Assembly (NCBI RefSeq): GCF_900104925.1
Contig: NZ_LT629735.1
Location: forward strand, 3,517,001-3,581,000
DNA from: Opitutus sp. GAS368
GTDB lineage: Bacteria; Verrucomicrobiota; Verrucomicrobiia; Opitutales; Opitutaceae
Direction of reading: 5' to 3'
Length of the DNA: 64,000 nucleotides
In this document: positions 42,708 to 50,805 of the stretch, one piece after another
Position numbering within the stretch: the first letter of the stretch is position 1
How the letters are laid out: each line of letters starts with the position of its first letter
The notes under the pieces: model-generated
The model's input: the letters and a program-made list of their open reading frames with translations, nothing else
Databases searched by the model: none
Told to the model about the DNA's origin: nothing
Program-made: the position numbers and the translations under genes

Positions 42708-43994
42708 ATGGCCGAATCCAAGAAAATCCTTTCCGTGATCATGGGCGGCGGGCGCGGGACACGGCTGTTCCCGCTGACCAAGGAGCGCTGCAAGCCGGCC
42801 GTGCCCCTCGCGGGCAAATACCGCCTCGTCGACATTCCGATCAGCAACTGCCTCAACTCGGGCTGCAACCGGATCTTTGTCCTCTCCCAGTTCCTCACGG
42901 CTTCGCTGCACCGGCACATCCAGAAAAGCTACCAGTTCGACCCGTTCGGCGGCGGCTTCATCGACATCCTCTCGGCCGAGCAGACGGAGAAGAGCAACGC
43001 CTGGTATGAGGGCACGGCCGACGCCGTGCGCCGCAACCTCGTCCACTTCCACCGCCACGGGCATGACTTTGTCCTGATCCTTTCGGGCGACCAATTGTAT
43101 CGGATGGATTTCAGCAAGATTGTGGACCAGCACGTCGCGACGGGCGCGGATGTGACCATCGCCGCGATCCCATTCCCCATCTCCAAGGTCGAGGGTCTCG
43201 GTCTCATGCGCGTGGCGGACGACCTCTCGATCGCCGCGTTCGTCGAGAAACCCAAGGACCCCGCCATCATCCAGGGGCTGGCCATCAGTCCGACGCTGCA
43301 GGCGAAACTCACGACCACGAGCACCGAGAAGCACTGTCTCGCCTCGATGGGCATCTACGTCTTCAGCCGCGAGGCGTTGCGCGACTCGCTCGACAACAAC
43401 ATGAAGGATTTCGGCAAGGAGGTCATCCCGGCGCTCCTGGGCAAGAAGAAGCTCTTCAGCCACATCTTCGAGGGCTACTGGGAGGACATCGGCACGGTGA
43501 AGGCGTTCTTCGACGCCAACCTCGCGCTCGCACAGCCGCTGCCGCCGTTCAACTTCTTCGACCGCAGCGCCCCGATCTACACGCATCCCCGCTACCTGCC
43601 CGCGTCCAAGGTCAACAAGTGCAACATCGATCACGTGGTCCTCGGCGACGGCTGCCTGGTCACGGACTCGACGCTCAAGCACTGCGTCATCGGCATCCGT
43701 TCCATCCTGGGCGAGAACTCCCACCTCGAGGATGTGGTGATGATGGGCGCCGACTATTACCAGACGGAGAAGGAGGTGCTGGCGGACAAGGCGCACAACC
43801 GCCCGTCCATCGGCGTCGGCCGCAACTGCCGCATCCACCATGCGATCATCGACAAGAACGCCCGCATCGGCGACGGCGTGTCACTCTCGCCGGCCGGCAA
43901 GGCCGACGGAGATTACGCCCACGGGGTCGTCATCCGTGACGGCATCCTCTGCGTGATCAAGGGCGCGGTGATCCCGTCAGGCTTTGTGCTGTGA
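42708..43994 (+). CDS. glgC: Glucose-1-phosphate adenylyltransferase
   Basis: The 428-residue protein has the nucleotide-binding signature MGGGRGTRLFPLTKERCKPAVPLAGKYRLVDIPISN-like, broken here into GGGRGTRLFPLT and KPAVPLAGKYRLVDIP. It continues with an ILSGDQLYRMDF segment and a left-handed beta-helix C-terminal domain. It makes ADP-glucose for glycogen. Allosteric Arg/Lys at the N-terminus (KERCK) suggests regulation by glycolytic intermediates. The last 18 bp overlap the convergent lgt gene. Confidence 0.96.
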   Translation: MAESKKILSVIMGGGRGTRLFPLTKERCKPAVPLAGKYRLVDIPISNCLNSGCNRIFVLSQFLTASLHRHIQKSYQFDPFGGGFIDILSAEQTEKSNAWYEGTADAVRRNLVHFHRHGHDFVLILSGDQLYRMDFSKIVDQHVATGADVTIAAIPFPISKVEGLGLMRVADDLSIAAFVEKPKDPAIIQGLAISPTLQAKLTTTSTEKHCLASMGIYVFSREALRDSLDNNMKDFGKEVIPALLGKKKLFSHIFEGYWEDIGTVKAFFDANLALAQPLPPFNFFDRSAPIYTHPRYLPASKVNKCNIDHVVLGDGCLVTDSTLKHCVIGIRSILGENSHLEDVVMMGADYYQTEKEVLADKAHNRPSIGVGRNCRIHHAIIDKNARIGDGVSLSPAGKADGDYAHGVVIRDGILCVIKGAVIPSGFVL

Positions 43995-44786
43995 GCTCCG
44001 CGCGGCGAGGGCGATGAGCACAAAGCCGCCGGCCACGAGGAAGACCGAATAAAAAGTCCCCCGACTCAGACCGAGGATGAGCGCGGCGTCCGGCTCGCGG
44101 AAGATCTCGCAGACGGCCCGGGCCAGCGAGTAGGCGAGGAGAAATTCGCCGGACAACCGCCCGGGCTGCTGCCGGGCGACATCGGTTTTCCAGAAACGCC
44201 ATTGGACGAAGGCGAACAGCACCAGGCCCTCCAGGGCGGCCTCATAGAGCTGCGAGGGATGACGCGGCATGAGCGGCGCCGGGCTGGCGGGAAAGAGGAC
44301 CGCCCACGCCACCCGTGAGGGTTTGCCCCAGAGTTCACCGTTGATGAAGTTGGCCACCCGGCCGCAGAACAGCCCGACGGGCACGGTGGTGACAATTAAA
44401 TCACCGAGGTGAAACAGCGGGACCTTCTGCCGGCGCGACCACCACCACAAGGCGACGGTCACGCCGACAAACCCCCCATGGCTCGCCATGCCGCCCTCCC
44501 ACACGCGGAACAGGATGAGCGGATCGTGCAGAAAGGAGTCCGGCTGGTAGAGCAGGAAGTAGCCAAGCCGCCCGCCGACGATAACCCCGAGCACGAGGGC
44601 CGTCATCAGGTCGAGGATGGTATTGGTCCCAAAGGGCGAACGCCCGGCCTGATGGTAGCGTTTTAGAAGCCAGCCCGCCCCCCCGAAGCCCGCCAGGTAG
44701 GCCAGGCCATACCAGCGGATGCCGAAATTCTCCCCGAAGCGGACGAGGAAGGGGCTGAGGTCGTGGGTCCAGTAGGCGAGGAGCAT
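43977..44786 (-). CDS. lgt: Prolipoprotein diacylglyceryl transferase
   Basis: The 269-residue membrane protein starts at ATG 44786 (MLLAYWTHDLSPFLVRF). It has seven or more hydrophobic segments, the FGIRWYGLAYLAGF start motif, CGRVANFINGELWGKPS with the conserved Arg/Asn/Glu, and HPSQLYEA before the last helices. It adds diacylglycerol to the lipobox Cys of prolipoproteins, such as the one at 34.9 kb. Start codons further upstream lie within a heptamer array. Confidence 0.95.
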   Translation of the reverse strand: MLLAYWTHDLSPFLVRFGENFGIRWYGLAYLAGFGGAGWLLKRYHQAGRSPFGTNTILDLMTALVLGVIVGGRLGYFLLYQPDSFLHDPLILFRVWEGGMASHGGFVGVTVALWWWSRRQKVPLFHLGDLIVTTVPVGLFCGRVANFINGELWGKPSRVAWAVLFPASPAPLMPRHPSQLYEAALEGLVLFAFVQWRFWKTDVARQQPGRLSGEFLLAYSLARAVCEIFREPDAALILGLSRGTFYSVFLVAGGFVLIALAARSSQHKA

Positions 44787-44794
44787 GATGGAGC

Positions 44795-44829
44795 ACAGAA
44801 GACAGAAGACGGAGGACAGAAGACACAAA
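44795..44829. repeat. Five-unit heptamer array between lgt and gcvT
   Basis: Units ACAGAAG, ACAGAAG, ACGGAGG, ACAGAAG, ACACAAA. It is the same family as 31431-31493 and lies between the divergent lgt and gcvT starts. Confidence 0.82.
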
Positions 44830-44919
44830 TTCTTTCAGCCCCAGTCGGGTCCGTTAATGACTGCCGCCCGGAGGCAATCTTTCCTTGCCCGGGCCGCGGG
44901 CCGCCCGCTTAGTTATGAC

Positions 44920-46017
44920 ATGAGTCTTCCCCAGACCACTCCGCTCAACGCCTTCCACCGCCAGCATGGGGGTCGCATGGTGGATTTCGCCGGTTGGGAC
45001 ATGCCGGTCCAATACAAGAGCATCCTCGAGGAGCACAAGGCCGTGCGCACCCGCTGCGGACTCTTCGATGTGAGCCACATGGGCGAGGCGGACGTGAAGG
45101 GCCCCGAGGCCCTCAGGTTTCTCCAACACCTGGTCACCAACGACTGCAGCAAGCTTTTCCCGGGGCGCGTCCTTTACACCGTGATGTGCTATCCCCACGG
45201 CGGGGTGGTGGACGATTTGCTGGTCTACATGCGCGGCGAGGGCGACTACCTGCTGTGCATCAACGCCGGCAACATCGCCAAGGACATCGCCTGGATGCAG
45301 GAGCAGGCGAAGGGCTTCAACTGCACGGTGGTGGACCGCTCGGCGGACTATGCCCAGCTCGCCATCCAGGGGCCGGCGGCCGTAGCGCTCGTCCAGACGC
45401 TGACCAAGACCGATCTCGCCGGCATCAAATACTACCATTTTGCGGACGGGGAAGTCGCCGGCGTGAAGTGCATCATCAGCCGCACCGGCTACACCGGCGA
45501 GGATGGCGTGGAGCTCTATTGCGCGGCGACCGCCGGCGTGCGGCTGGCCGAGGCGGTGGTCGCGGCCGGCGGCCCGTTCGGCCTCGAACTCACCGGACTG
45601 GGGGCGCGCGACTCGCTGCGCCTCGAGGCGGGCTTCCCGCTTTACGGCCACGAGATCACCGACCAGATCACACCCATCACCGCCGGGCTCGGCTGGGTGG
45701 TGAAGTTCGACAAGGGGCCGTTCATCGGTTCCGACGTGCTCAAGGCGGAGAAGGAGAAGGGCTCCGCGAAAAAGATCGTGTTCTTCAAGACCGGCGACCG
45801 CCGCATCGTGCGCGCCGAGACGCCGGTGCTCAACGCCGCCGGTGCCGTGGTCGGCCGGGTCGTCTCCGGCACGCTGTCACCCATTCTTAACGAAGCCATC
45901 GGCTCGGCCCTCGTCGACGCGGCGGCGACCAAGGAGGCGCTCGCGGTCGACATCCGCGGTACGAAACTCAATTTGTCACTGGTCAAGCCCCCCTTCGTGA
46001 ACCTAAAGAAGAGCTAG
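44920..46017 (+). CDS. gcvT: Glycine cleavage system T protein (aminomethyltransferase)
   Basis: The 365-residue product begins MSLPQTTPLNAFHRQHGGRMVDFAGWDMPVQY-like, with the folate-binding DMPVQYKSILEEH and the FDVSHMGEADVKG segment typical of GcvT. Later landmarks are RTGYTGEDGVELYC and the C-terminal OB-like barrel. It transfers the methylene group from GcvH-lipoate to tetrahydrofolate. I preferred the ATG at 44920 because open frame upstream runs into a repeat array. GcvH follows, but with a 340-bp repeat block between; GcvP is not in the window. Confidence 0.95.
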   Translation: MSLPQTTPLNAFHRQHGGRMVDFAGWDMPVQYKSILEEHKAVRTRCGLFDVSHMGEADVKGPEALRFLQHLVTNDCSKLFPGRVLYTVMCYPHGGVVDDLLVYMRGEGDYLLCINAGNIAKDIAWMQEQAKGFNCTVVDRSADYAQLAIQGPAAVALVQTLTKTDLAGIKYYHFADGEVAGVKCIISRTGYTGEDGVELYCAATAGVRLAEAVVAAGGPFGLELTGLGARDSLRLEAGFPLYGHEITDQITPITAGLGWVVKFDKGPFIGSDVLKAEKEKGSAKKIVFFKTGDRRIVRAETPVLNAAGAVVGRVVSGTLSPILNEAIGSALVDAAATKEALAVDIRGTKLNLSLVKPPFVNLKKS

Positions 46018-46024
46018 GGAGTGT

Positions 46025-46343
46025 CTTCAACCCCAACCAATACCGGTTTCCTGTCATTCTGAACTAAGTGAAGAATCCATGCTTTCGCTCGCGATATGGC
46101 CTTCGCTGCCCTGGATCCTTCGCTCCGCTCAGGATGACAAACCGGGTTTTAAAACACTCCCTGGTTTGACCACGGATTTCACGGATACCACGGATAAAGC
46201 CAATGCCGCCCGTATGTCATTCTGAGCGAAGCGAAGAATCCAGGGCAGTTCGCTGCCAGTGGATCCTTCGCGTTGCTCAGGATGACATGGCCCGGGAATC
46301 GGTTTTTCATCCGTGACCATCCGTGTGATCCGTGGTTAATAAA
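46025..46343. repeat. Nested dispersed repeats between gcvT and gcvH
   Basis: A first inverted element (46049-46137, tgtcattctgaac... with ggatgaca) is followed by a CCACGGAT arm (46169-46195) that closes at 46308-46340. Between these two arms is a complete second element of the tgtcattctgagcgaagcg type (46215-46288). The block interrupts what would normally be a tight gcvT-gcvH operon. Confidence 0.87.
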
Positions 46344-46360
46344 TTTCCACAAACATTCCC

Positions 46361-46744
46361 ATGAGCAACATCCCCGCTGATCTCCGTTACGCGAAGTCCC
46401 ACGAATGGCTGAAAGTCGCCGCCGACGGCACGGCCCTGGTCGGCATCACCGACTACGCCCAGGCCAGCCTCGGCGACATCACTTACGCGCAGCTGCCCAA
46501 GGTTGGCGCGGCGCTCAAGGCCGGCGAGACCTTCGGGGTCGTCGAGTCGGTCAAGGCCGCCTCGGACGTGTATGCGCCGGTGGCCGGCACGGTGCTGGAG
46601 GTCAACAAGGCGCTCGATGCCAATCCGGAAAAGCTGAACCAGTCGCCCTACGGGGAAGCCTGGATCATGAAGCTCAAGCTCGCCAATCCGGGTGACGCGG
46701 CCTCGCTGTTGAGTCCGGAAGACTACGGGAAACTTACCGGCTGA
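46361..46744 (+). CDS. gcvH: Glycine cleavage system H protein
   Basis: The 127-residue lipoyl carrier has Lys65 in FGVVESVKAASDVY as the lipoylation site, surrounded by the typical hairpin. It also has GDITYAQLPKVG near residue 38 and NQSPYGEAWIMKLKL near the end. It shuttles the aminomethyl group between GcvP, GcvT and Lpd. Length and motifs match the family exactly. Confidence 0.97.
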   Translation: MSNIPADLRYAKSHEWLKVAADGTALVGITDYAQASLGDITYAQLPKVGAALKAGETFGVVESVKAASDVYAPVAGTVLEVNKALDANPEKLNQSPYGEAWIMKLKLANPGDAASLLSPEDYGKLTG

Positions 46745-46752
46745 GCCGGCAC

Positions 46753-47376
46753 ATGCGAATGAGGGTGACGGCATGGCGGCATTTCCTGGCCGGACTGTTG
46801 CTGGCCGTGGTCTCCGCGGCATTCGCGGCGGCTCCCGCCACCACCACCCGTGCGGACGAGCTCAAGGTGGCCCAGAACGAGCTGACCGCCCTGCAGGAGC
46901 GCTACGGCGACCAGAATCCCCGGCTGGCCGCGGCCCGGCTGCGGGTTGCCGTCTGGCAGCGGCTGGTGAAGGAGGACCGCAAGGAGCCCCTGATCCTGCA
47001 GCGCGCCTGGGTCGAGCGCGACGTGCTGCGGCTGCGCTATCTCGAAAAGCATCCCGATTTCATCGCCCAGCAGGCGCGGGTTGCCGCGATGGAGCAGCAA
47101 TTCAAGGCCGCCCCGGCCAGCCCGGATGTGCTGCTGGAGGCGGTCGGCGAGCTGGCGGCGCTGGGCACGCACTTGGATGAGAGGCACCCGAAATACCAGG
47201 ACCAGGCGCGCAAGGTGGCGGCCCTGCGCCGATACCTGTTGGGTCCCGGGGCGGAATCATACGACCTGCGGCTCGCGCGAGCCATGCAGGAATATTACGG
47301 CGGCCGCTACGACGTGAATCACCCGAAGATGCGGGAGATCGCCGCGCAGATCGCGGAGCTGGAGAAGAAACCATAA
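46753..47376 (+). CDS. Secreted coiled-coil protein of unknown function
   Basis: The 207-residue product has a signal peptide (residues about 1-26, cut after AFAAA). The rest is mostly alpha-helical with repeated spaced motifs, LQERYGDQNPRLAAARLRV, YLEKHPDFIAQQARVAAME, LDERHPKYQDQARKVAALR and YDVNHPKMREIAAQIAELEKK. These read as four degenerate repeats of about 45 residues, each containing a (D/H)P(R/K/D) turn followed by a helix. I do not recognise a family. It follows gcvH by 8 bp and may share its transcript. Confidence 0.72.
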   Translation: MRMRVTAWRHFLAGLLLAVVSAAFAAAPATTTRADELKVAQNELTALQERYGDQNPRLAAARLRVAVWQRLVKEDRKEPLILQRAWVERDVLRLRYLEKHPDFIAQQARVAAMEQQFKAAPASPDVLLEAVGELAALGTHLDERHPKYQDQARKVAALRRYLLGPGAESYDLRLARAMQEYYGGRYDVNHPKMREIAAQIAELEKKP

Positions 47377-47377
47377 G

Positions 47378-47465
47378 GTCTGCCTTGGAGGCGGGACTAT
47401 CAGTCCCGCGAGGCATGGGTCTCGTTGCAGGCAACCAGCGGGACTGATAGTCCCGCCTCCACAGA
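47378..47465. repeat. Long palindromic element downstream of gcvH operon
   Basis: Arms around ggcgggactatcagtcccgc (47386-47411) and its inverse complement (47440-47461) are themselves internally palindromic. It has the outer-stem-plus-two-hairpins architecture and could terminate transcription between convergent transcripts. Confidence 0.87.
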
Positions 47466-47526
47466 GCTTGGGCCAAAAAAATCGCCGCACGGTGAGGTGC
47501 GGCGACGGGGAGGGGAACGGTGGGCC

Positions 47527-49344
47527 TTACTTGCCCTGTTTGGCGGCCTTCTGGCGGGCGCCGTTGTTCAGGATGCGCTTGCGGAGACGCAGGCTCTTGG
47601 GCGTGACCTCGACGAGCTCGTCGGCGGCAATGTATTCAATCGCACGTTCGAGGGAGAGCTTCGACGCCGGCGTCAGACCGGTGGCGACGCCCGAGCCCTG
47701 CGAGCGGAAGTTGGTGAGCTGCTTCTCGCGCACGGCGTTGATGGCGATGTCCTCGTTGCGGGGATTCTCGCCGACGATCATGCCTTCATAGACCTGCTCG
47801 CCGGGGTTCACGAAGAGCTTGCCGCGCTCCTGGCACATGACCAGGGCGTAGCCGGTGGTCTCGCCGGCCTCGGTCGCGATGAGCGTGCCGGTGATGCGGG
47901 TGAGGACCTCGCCGGCGTAGGGGCCGTATTCCTTGAAGAGATGGCTGAGCACGCCGCGGCCGCTGGTGGCGTTGACGACGTCGATTTCCATGCCGATGAG
48001 GCCGCGGGTCGTGATGGTCGCCTCGAGCATCGTGGAGTGCGGGAGCTTCTCCATGTTGGTCAGGCGGCCCTTGCGGTTGGCCATGTTCTGCATGATGGCG
48101 CCGACGCACTCGTCGGGCACCTCGATCCAGACGGTCTCGTAGGGCTCCAGGCGCTCGCCTTTCTCGCCGGTCTTCTCGATCACCGTCGGGCGGGAGACGA
48201 GGAGCTCGAAGCCCTCGCGGCGCATCGTCTCGACGAGCACGGCGACCTGCATGGCGCCGCGGGCCTTGACGTTGAAGATGCCGGCTTTGTCGGAGTCCTC
48301 GATGTAGATGGAGACGTTGGTTTTCAGCTCGCGCATCAGGCGCTCGCGCAGCTGGCGCGAGGTGACGAGCTTGCCTTCCTGACCGACGAGCGGGCCGTCG
48401 TTGACGCAGAACTGCATCTCAAGGGTCGGCGGGTCGATCTGGGTGAAGGGCAGGGCATGGCCGGCCTCGTCGGCGGTCAGCGTGTCACCGATGTCGACAT
48501 CCTCGAAGCCCGAGATGCCCACGATGTTGCCGGCGACGGCGGTGTCGGTCTCGCGCGTGCCGAGGCCGGTGAACTCGAAAACCTTGGTGATCTTGGCGCG
48601 GACGCGCTTGCCGTCGGTGTGGCGGACGACGAACACGGTCTCGCCGACATTGGCGGTGCCGCCGAGGATCTTGCCGACCGCGATACGGCCGACGTAGTCG
48701 CTCCAGTCGATGTTGGAGACGAGCATGTGGAAGGGCTCGCTCGGCTTGGCGAACGGGGGCGGGACATGGTCGAGGATGGTCTGGAAAAGCGGCGCCATGT
48801 CCTTCTTCTCCTCGCCGAGGTGATACATCATGTAGCCGTCGCGGCCGGAGCCGTAGACGACGGGGGCGTCGAACTGCTCCTCGGTGGCGTTGAGCTCCAT
48901 CAGGAGCTCGAGCACCTTGTCATACATCTTGGCCGGCTCGGCGTTCTCGCGGTCGATCTTGTTGATGACGATGACGACCTTGAGGCCGTGGGCGAGGGCC
49001 TTGCGGAGCACGAAGCGGGTCTGCGCCTGCGGCCCGTCGTAGGCGTCGATGACGAGCAGCACGCCGTCGACCATGCGGAGGGCGCGTTCGACCTCGCCGC
49101 CGAAGTCGGCGTGGCCGGGGGTGTCGACGATGTTGACGGTCTTGTCCTTCCAGTGAACGGACGTGTTCTTGGCCTTGATGGTGATGCCCTTCTCCTTCTC
49201 GAGGTCCATGGAGTCCATGGCGCGTTCCTCCACCTGCTGATTGGCGCGGTAGACGCCGCCCTCCTTGAGGAGTTTGTCGACGAGCGTGGTTTTGCCGTGG
49301 TCGACGTGGGCGATAATGGCGATATTGCGGATGTTCTGGTTCAT
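47527..49344 (-). CDS. typA: Translational GTPase TypA/BipA
   Basis: The 605-residue protein has all G motifs: G1 [13 protein letters not shown]2 in [10 protein letters not shown]3 [16 protein letters not shown] and G4 [12 protein letters not shown]. It is followed by EF-Tu-like domain II, EF-G-like domains and the BipA-specific C-terminal domain ending [13 protein letters not shown]. It acts in ribosome assembly and stress or cold adaptation. It is transcribed alone; about 1.4 kb of gene-free DNA lies upstream. Confidence 0.97.
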   Translation of the reverse strand: MNQNIRNIAIIAHVDHGKTTLVDKLLKEGGVYRANQQVEERAMDSMDLEKEKGITIKAKNTSVHWKDKTVNIVDTPGHADFGGEVERALRMVDGVLLVIDAYDGPQAQTRFVLRKALAHGLKVVIVINKIDRENAEPAKMYDKVLELLMELNATEEQFDAPVVYGSGRDGYMMYHLGEEKKDMAPLFQTILDHVPPPFAKPSEPFHMLVSNIDWSDYVGRIAVGKILGGTANVGETVFVVRHTDGKRVRAKITKVFEFTGLGTRETDTAVAGNIVGISGFEDVDIGDTLTADEAGHALPFTQIDPPTLEMQFCVNDGPLVGQEGKLVTSRQLRERLMRELKTNVSIYIEDSDKAGIFNVKARGAMQVAVLVETMRREGFELLVSRPTVIEKTGEKGERLEPYETVWIEVPDECVGAIMQNMANRKGRLTNMEKLPHSTMLEATITTRGLIGMEIDVVNATSGRGVLSHLFKEYGPYAGEVLTRITGTLIATEAGETTGYALVMCQERGKLFVNPGEQVYEGMIVGENPRNEDIAINAVREKQLTNFRSQGSGVATGLTPASKLSLERAIEYIAADELVEVTPKSLRLRKRILNNGARQKAAKQGK

Positions 49345-49493
49345 GTTCGGGCGGACCTGTTTAAAGGGAGAAAACGGTCAAGGTGCGTCCCGGTCCAGAG
49401 CTTGGCAAGCAGAACTTGGCCCGCAAGCGCCGGCAAAGGCCGCGAGCCGCGCGGCCTGCGTAACTCCCTGATACACCGGATCACGGAGGGTAG

Positions 49494-49552
49494 GGCGGTG
49501 AGTCCCTTCACCGCCGGATCGCCGTGGCGCGGAGCGGAGTCCGCGCCCTACC
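49494..49552. repeat. Cruciform-type palindromic element
   Basis: Outer arms gtagggc/gccctac enclose hairpins ggcggtga/ttcaccgcc and ggcgcgga/tccgcgcc. It lies between typA and the candidate RNA. Confidence 0.87.
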
Positions 49553-49710
49553 AATAAAGAAAGACGCCCTGATACACCGTTGCCGCGTGCTCGCGGCCCG
49601 GTGTTTGTCCCCGCCGTCGCGAGGCAAACGGTCAGCGCGCCAGGCCGGGGTGGGGCTCGAGGTTCCGGGCAACACACTGGCCCAGCGCGCTGACAAAGGG
49701 TGTCTGTTTA

Positions 49711-49738
49711 AAGATAAAGGCCCGGGCATCTTGCGATG
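49711..49738 (-). terminator. Strong hairpin with leftward T-rich tail
   Basis: The perfect stem ggcccgggcatc / gatgcccgggcc has a 4-nt loop. On the minus strand it is followed by tttatcttt, which fits a leftward rho-independent terminator. No coding gene precedes it in that direction for 1 kb, so it suggests a non-coding transcript from the right. Confidence 0.72.
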
Positions 49739-49739
49739 C

Positions 49740-50690
49740 CCGGGCCAAAATCGGAGGTGGGTGCTCGCCACGCACTCTTCTCCATTCGCACAGCATTGGG
49801 CGCCTCGCTTTCGCGGGCCGTGTGCTTCCCGACGCTACTCACCGCGGCATGCGATGGTGTCGGTCTCATAGCGGGACCGTCCCGGTCTTTTCAGCACCGG
49901 AATCTTTCGAGTGAGGCCTCTGCGCCTGGTTCGGCTCCATCTGCCGATGGGTGGCTCGCCGGACGGGTGTTGGCACGCCTGCAACGTCTGCATTTCGCAC
50001 CAGCACCTTGCCAGGAGGACGGCCCCGGCTTTTGGCCGGGCGTTGGCCCCCTGTAACGGGTCTGACCTCTTACCTCTCAGGTTGCTTTCGACTTGCGGTT
50101 GGGTGACGCGGTTTTACGCGCCGCCCCAAGGAGGAGGTTTTGCGAGCTTTGCCAGACTCGCCCGCTCCCCGCTGCGCCGTGGCCCTTTCGCGCCCCGCTT
50201 TTTAGAGCCGGGCCTTTTGGTGGGGTGGACCCACCGGAACACTGCGCTGCGTCCTGGTTATACAGTAGCAACCGAAACCCTCTGGGTAACTGCATCAGTG
50301 CAAGGCCCGAAACTGGCCTTGGACCTGACTCGACTCGGACGCGGTTTCTGAGTTCGCGCCTCGTCGCACAGCTCCTTTGTCGCAATACTGGATCGGCTGC
50401 GACACCGTCCAGAGGAACTGGTGATATTTGCCTGCCTGTGGCTCGCGCCACTGAGGGGAGGACGTCACCAATTAACGCCCTCCTTTCCCCGGTTGCCCGG
50501 GATTATCCCAGTCGCGCTCTCGGCGGGTTTTTCATGCCGCCGCGCTGCGACTGTTCTATCAAGGAACAGGTGAAATCAATGCGGCAATCGCGCGGAAAGT
50601 CACGGGCTTCTTCCTCCCATCTTGTTCACCGCGCTCGCGCCGGGCCTTTGCATCAGCGGGCGTGAATAACTTGTGCCCAACCGCTTGCTC
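49740..50690 (-). ncRNA. Candidate long structured RNA of unknown class (no coding gene seen)
   Basis: About 950 bp with many local stems (for example 50462-50486, 50304-50322, 50024-50041, 49873-49886) and no credible protein. It ends in the leftward terminator at 49711-49738. I tested by eye for RNase P RNA (the GAGGAAAGTCC core), tmRNA (tRNA-like ends, ALAA tag), 4.5S and rRNA and found none. Open frames overlap in several directions, as is common in structured RNA genes. The class, ends and direction are uncertain; it might also be a decayed element. Confidence 0.3.
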
Positions 50691-50710
50691 CCCGGTTGTT
50701 CACATTCAGT

Positions 50711-50787
50711 CATGTAGGAGCCTGCTTGCAGGCGATGCCTTGGTGAGACCGGCCGCTTAAAATCGCTTGCAAGCAAGCTCCGACAAA
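50711..50787. repeat. Inverted repeat upstream of hrpB
   Basis: Arms ggagcctgcttgcaggcgat (50711-50730) and atcgcttgcaagcaagctcc (50762-50781) face each other. Each is internally palindromic. Upstream alternative starts of hrpB fall inside it. Confidence 0.85.
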
Positions 50788-50805
50788 AAGCATATCGACC
50801 CCTCC

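Noticed and set aside
44787-44919. Glycine riboswitch upstream of gcvT
   Set aside because: The region is short and partly occupied by a heptamer array; no tandem glycine aptamer features were seen.
49911-50351. 146-codon plus-strand frame in the gene-free region
   Set aside because: Composition is uneven, no start signal is seen, and frames in both directions overlap, which is usual for non-coding structured DNA.
49740-50690. RNase P RNA, tmRNA or 4.5S RNA
   Set aside because: Neither strand has the GAGGAAAGTCC core, a tRNA-like end with TTCGA arm, an ALAA-type tag or the GGAAGGAAGCAGCC-like loop, so only a generic candidate RNA is reported.
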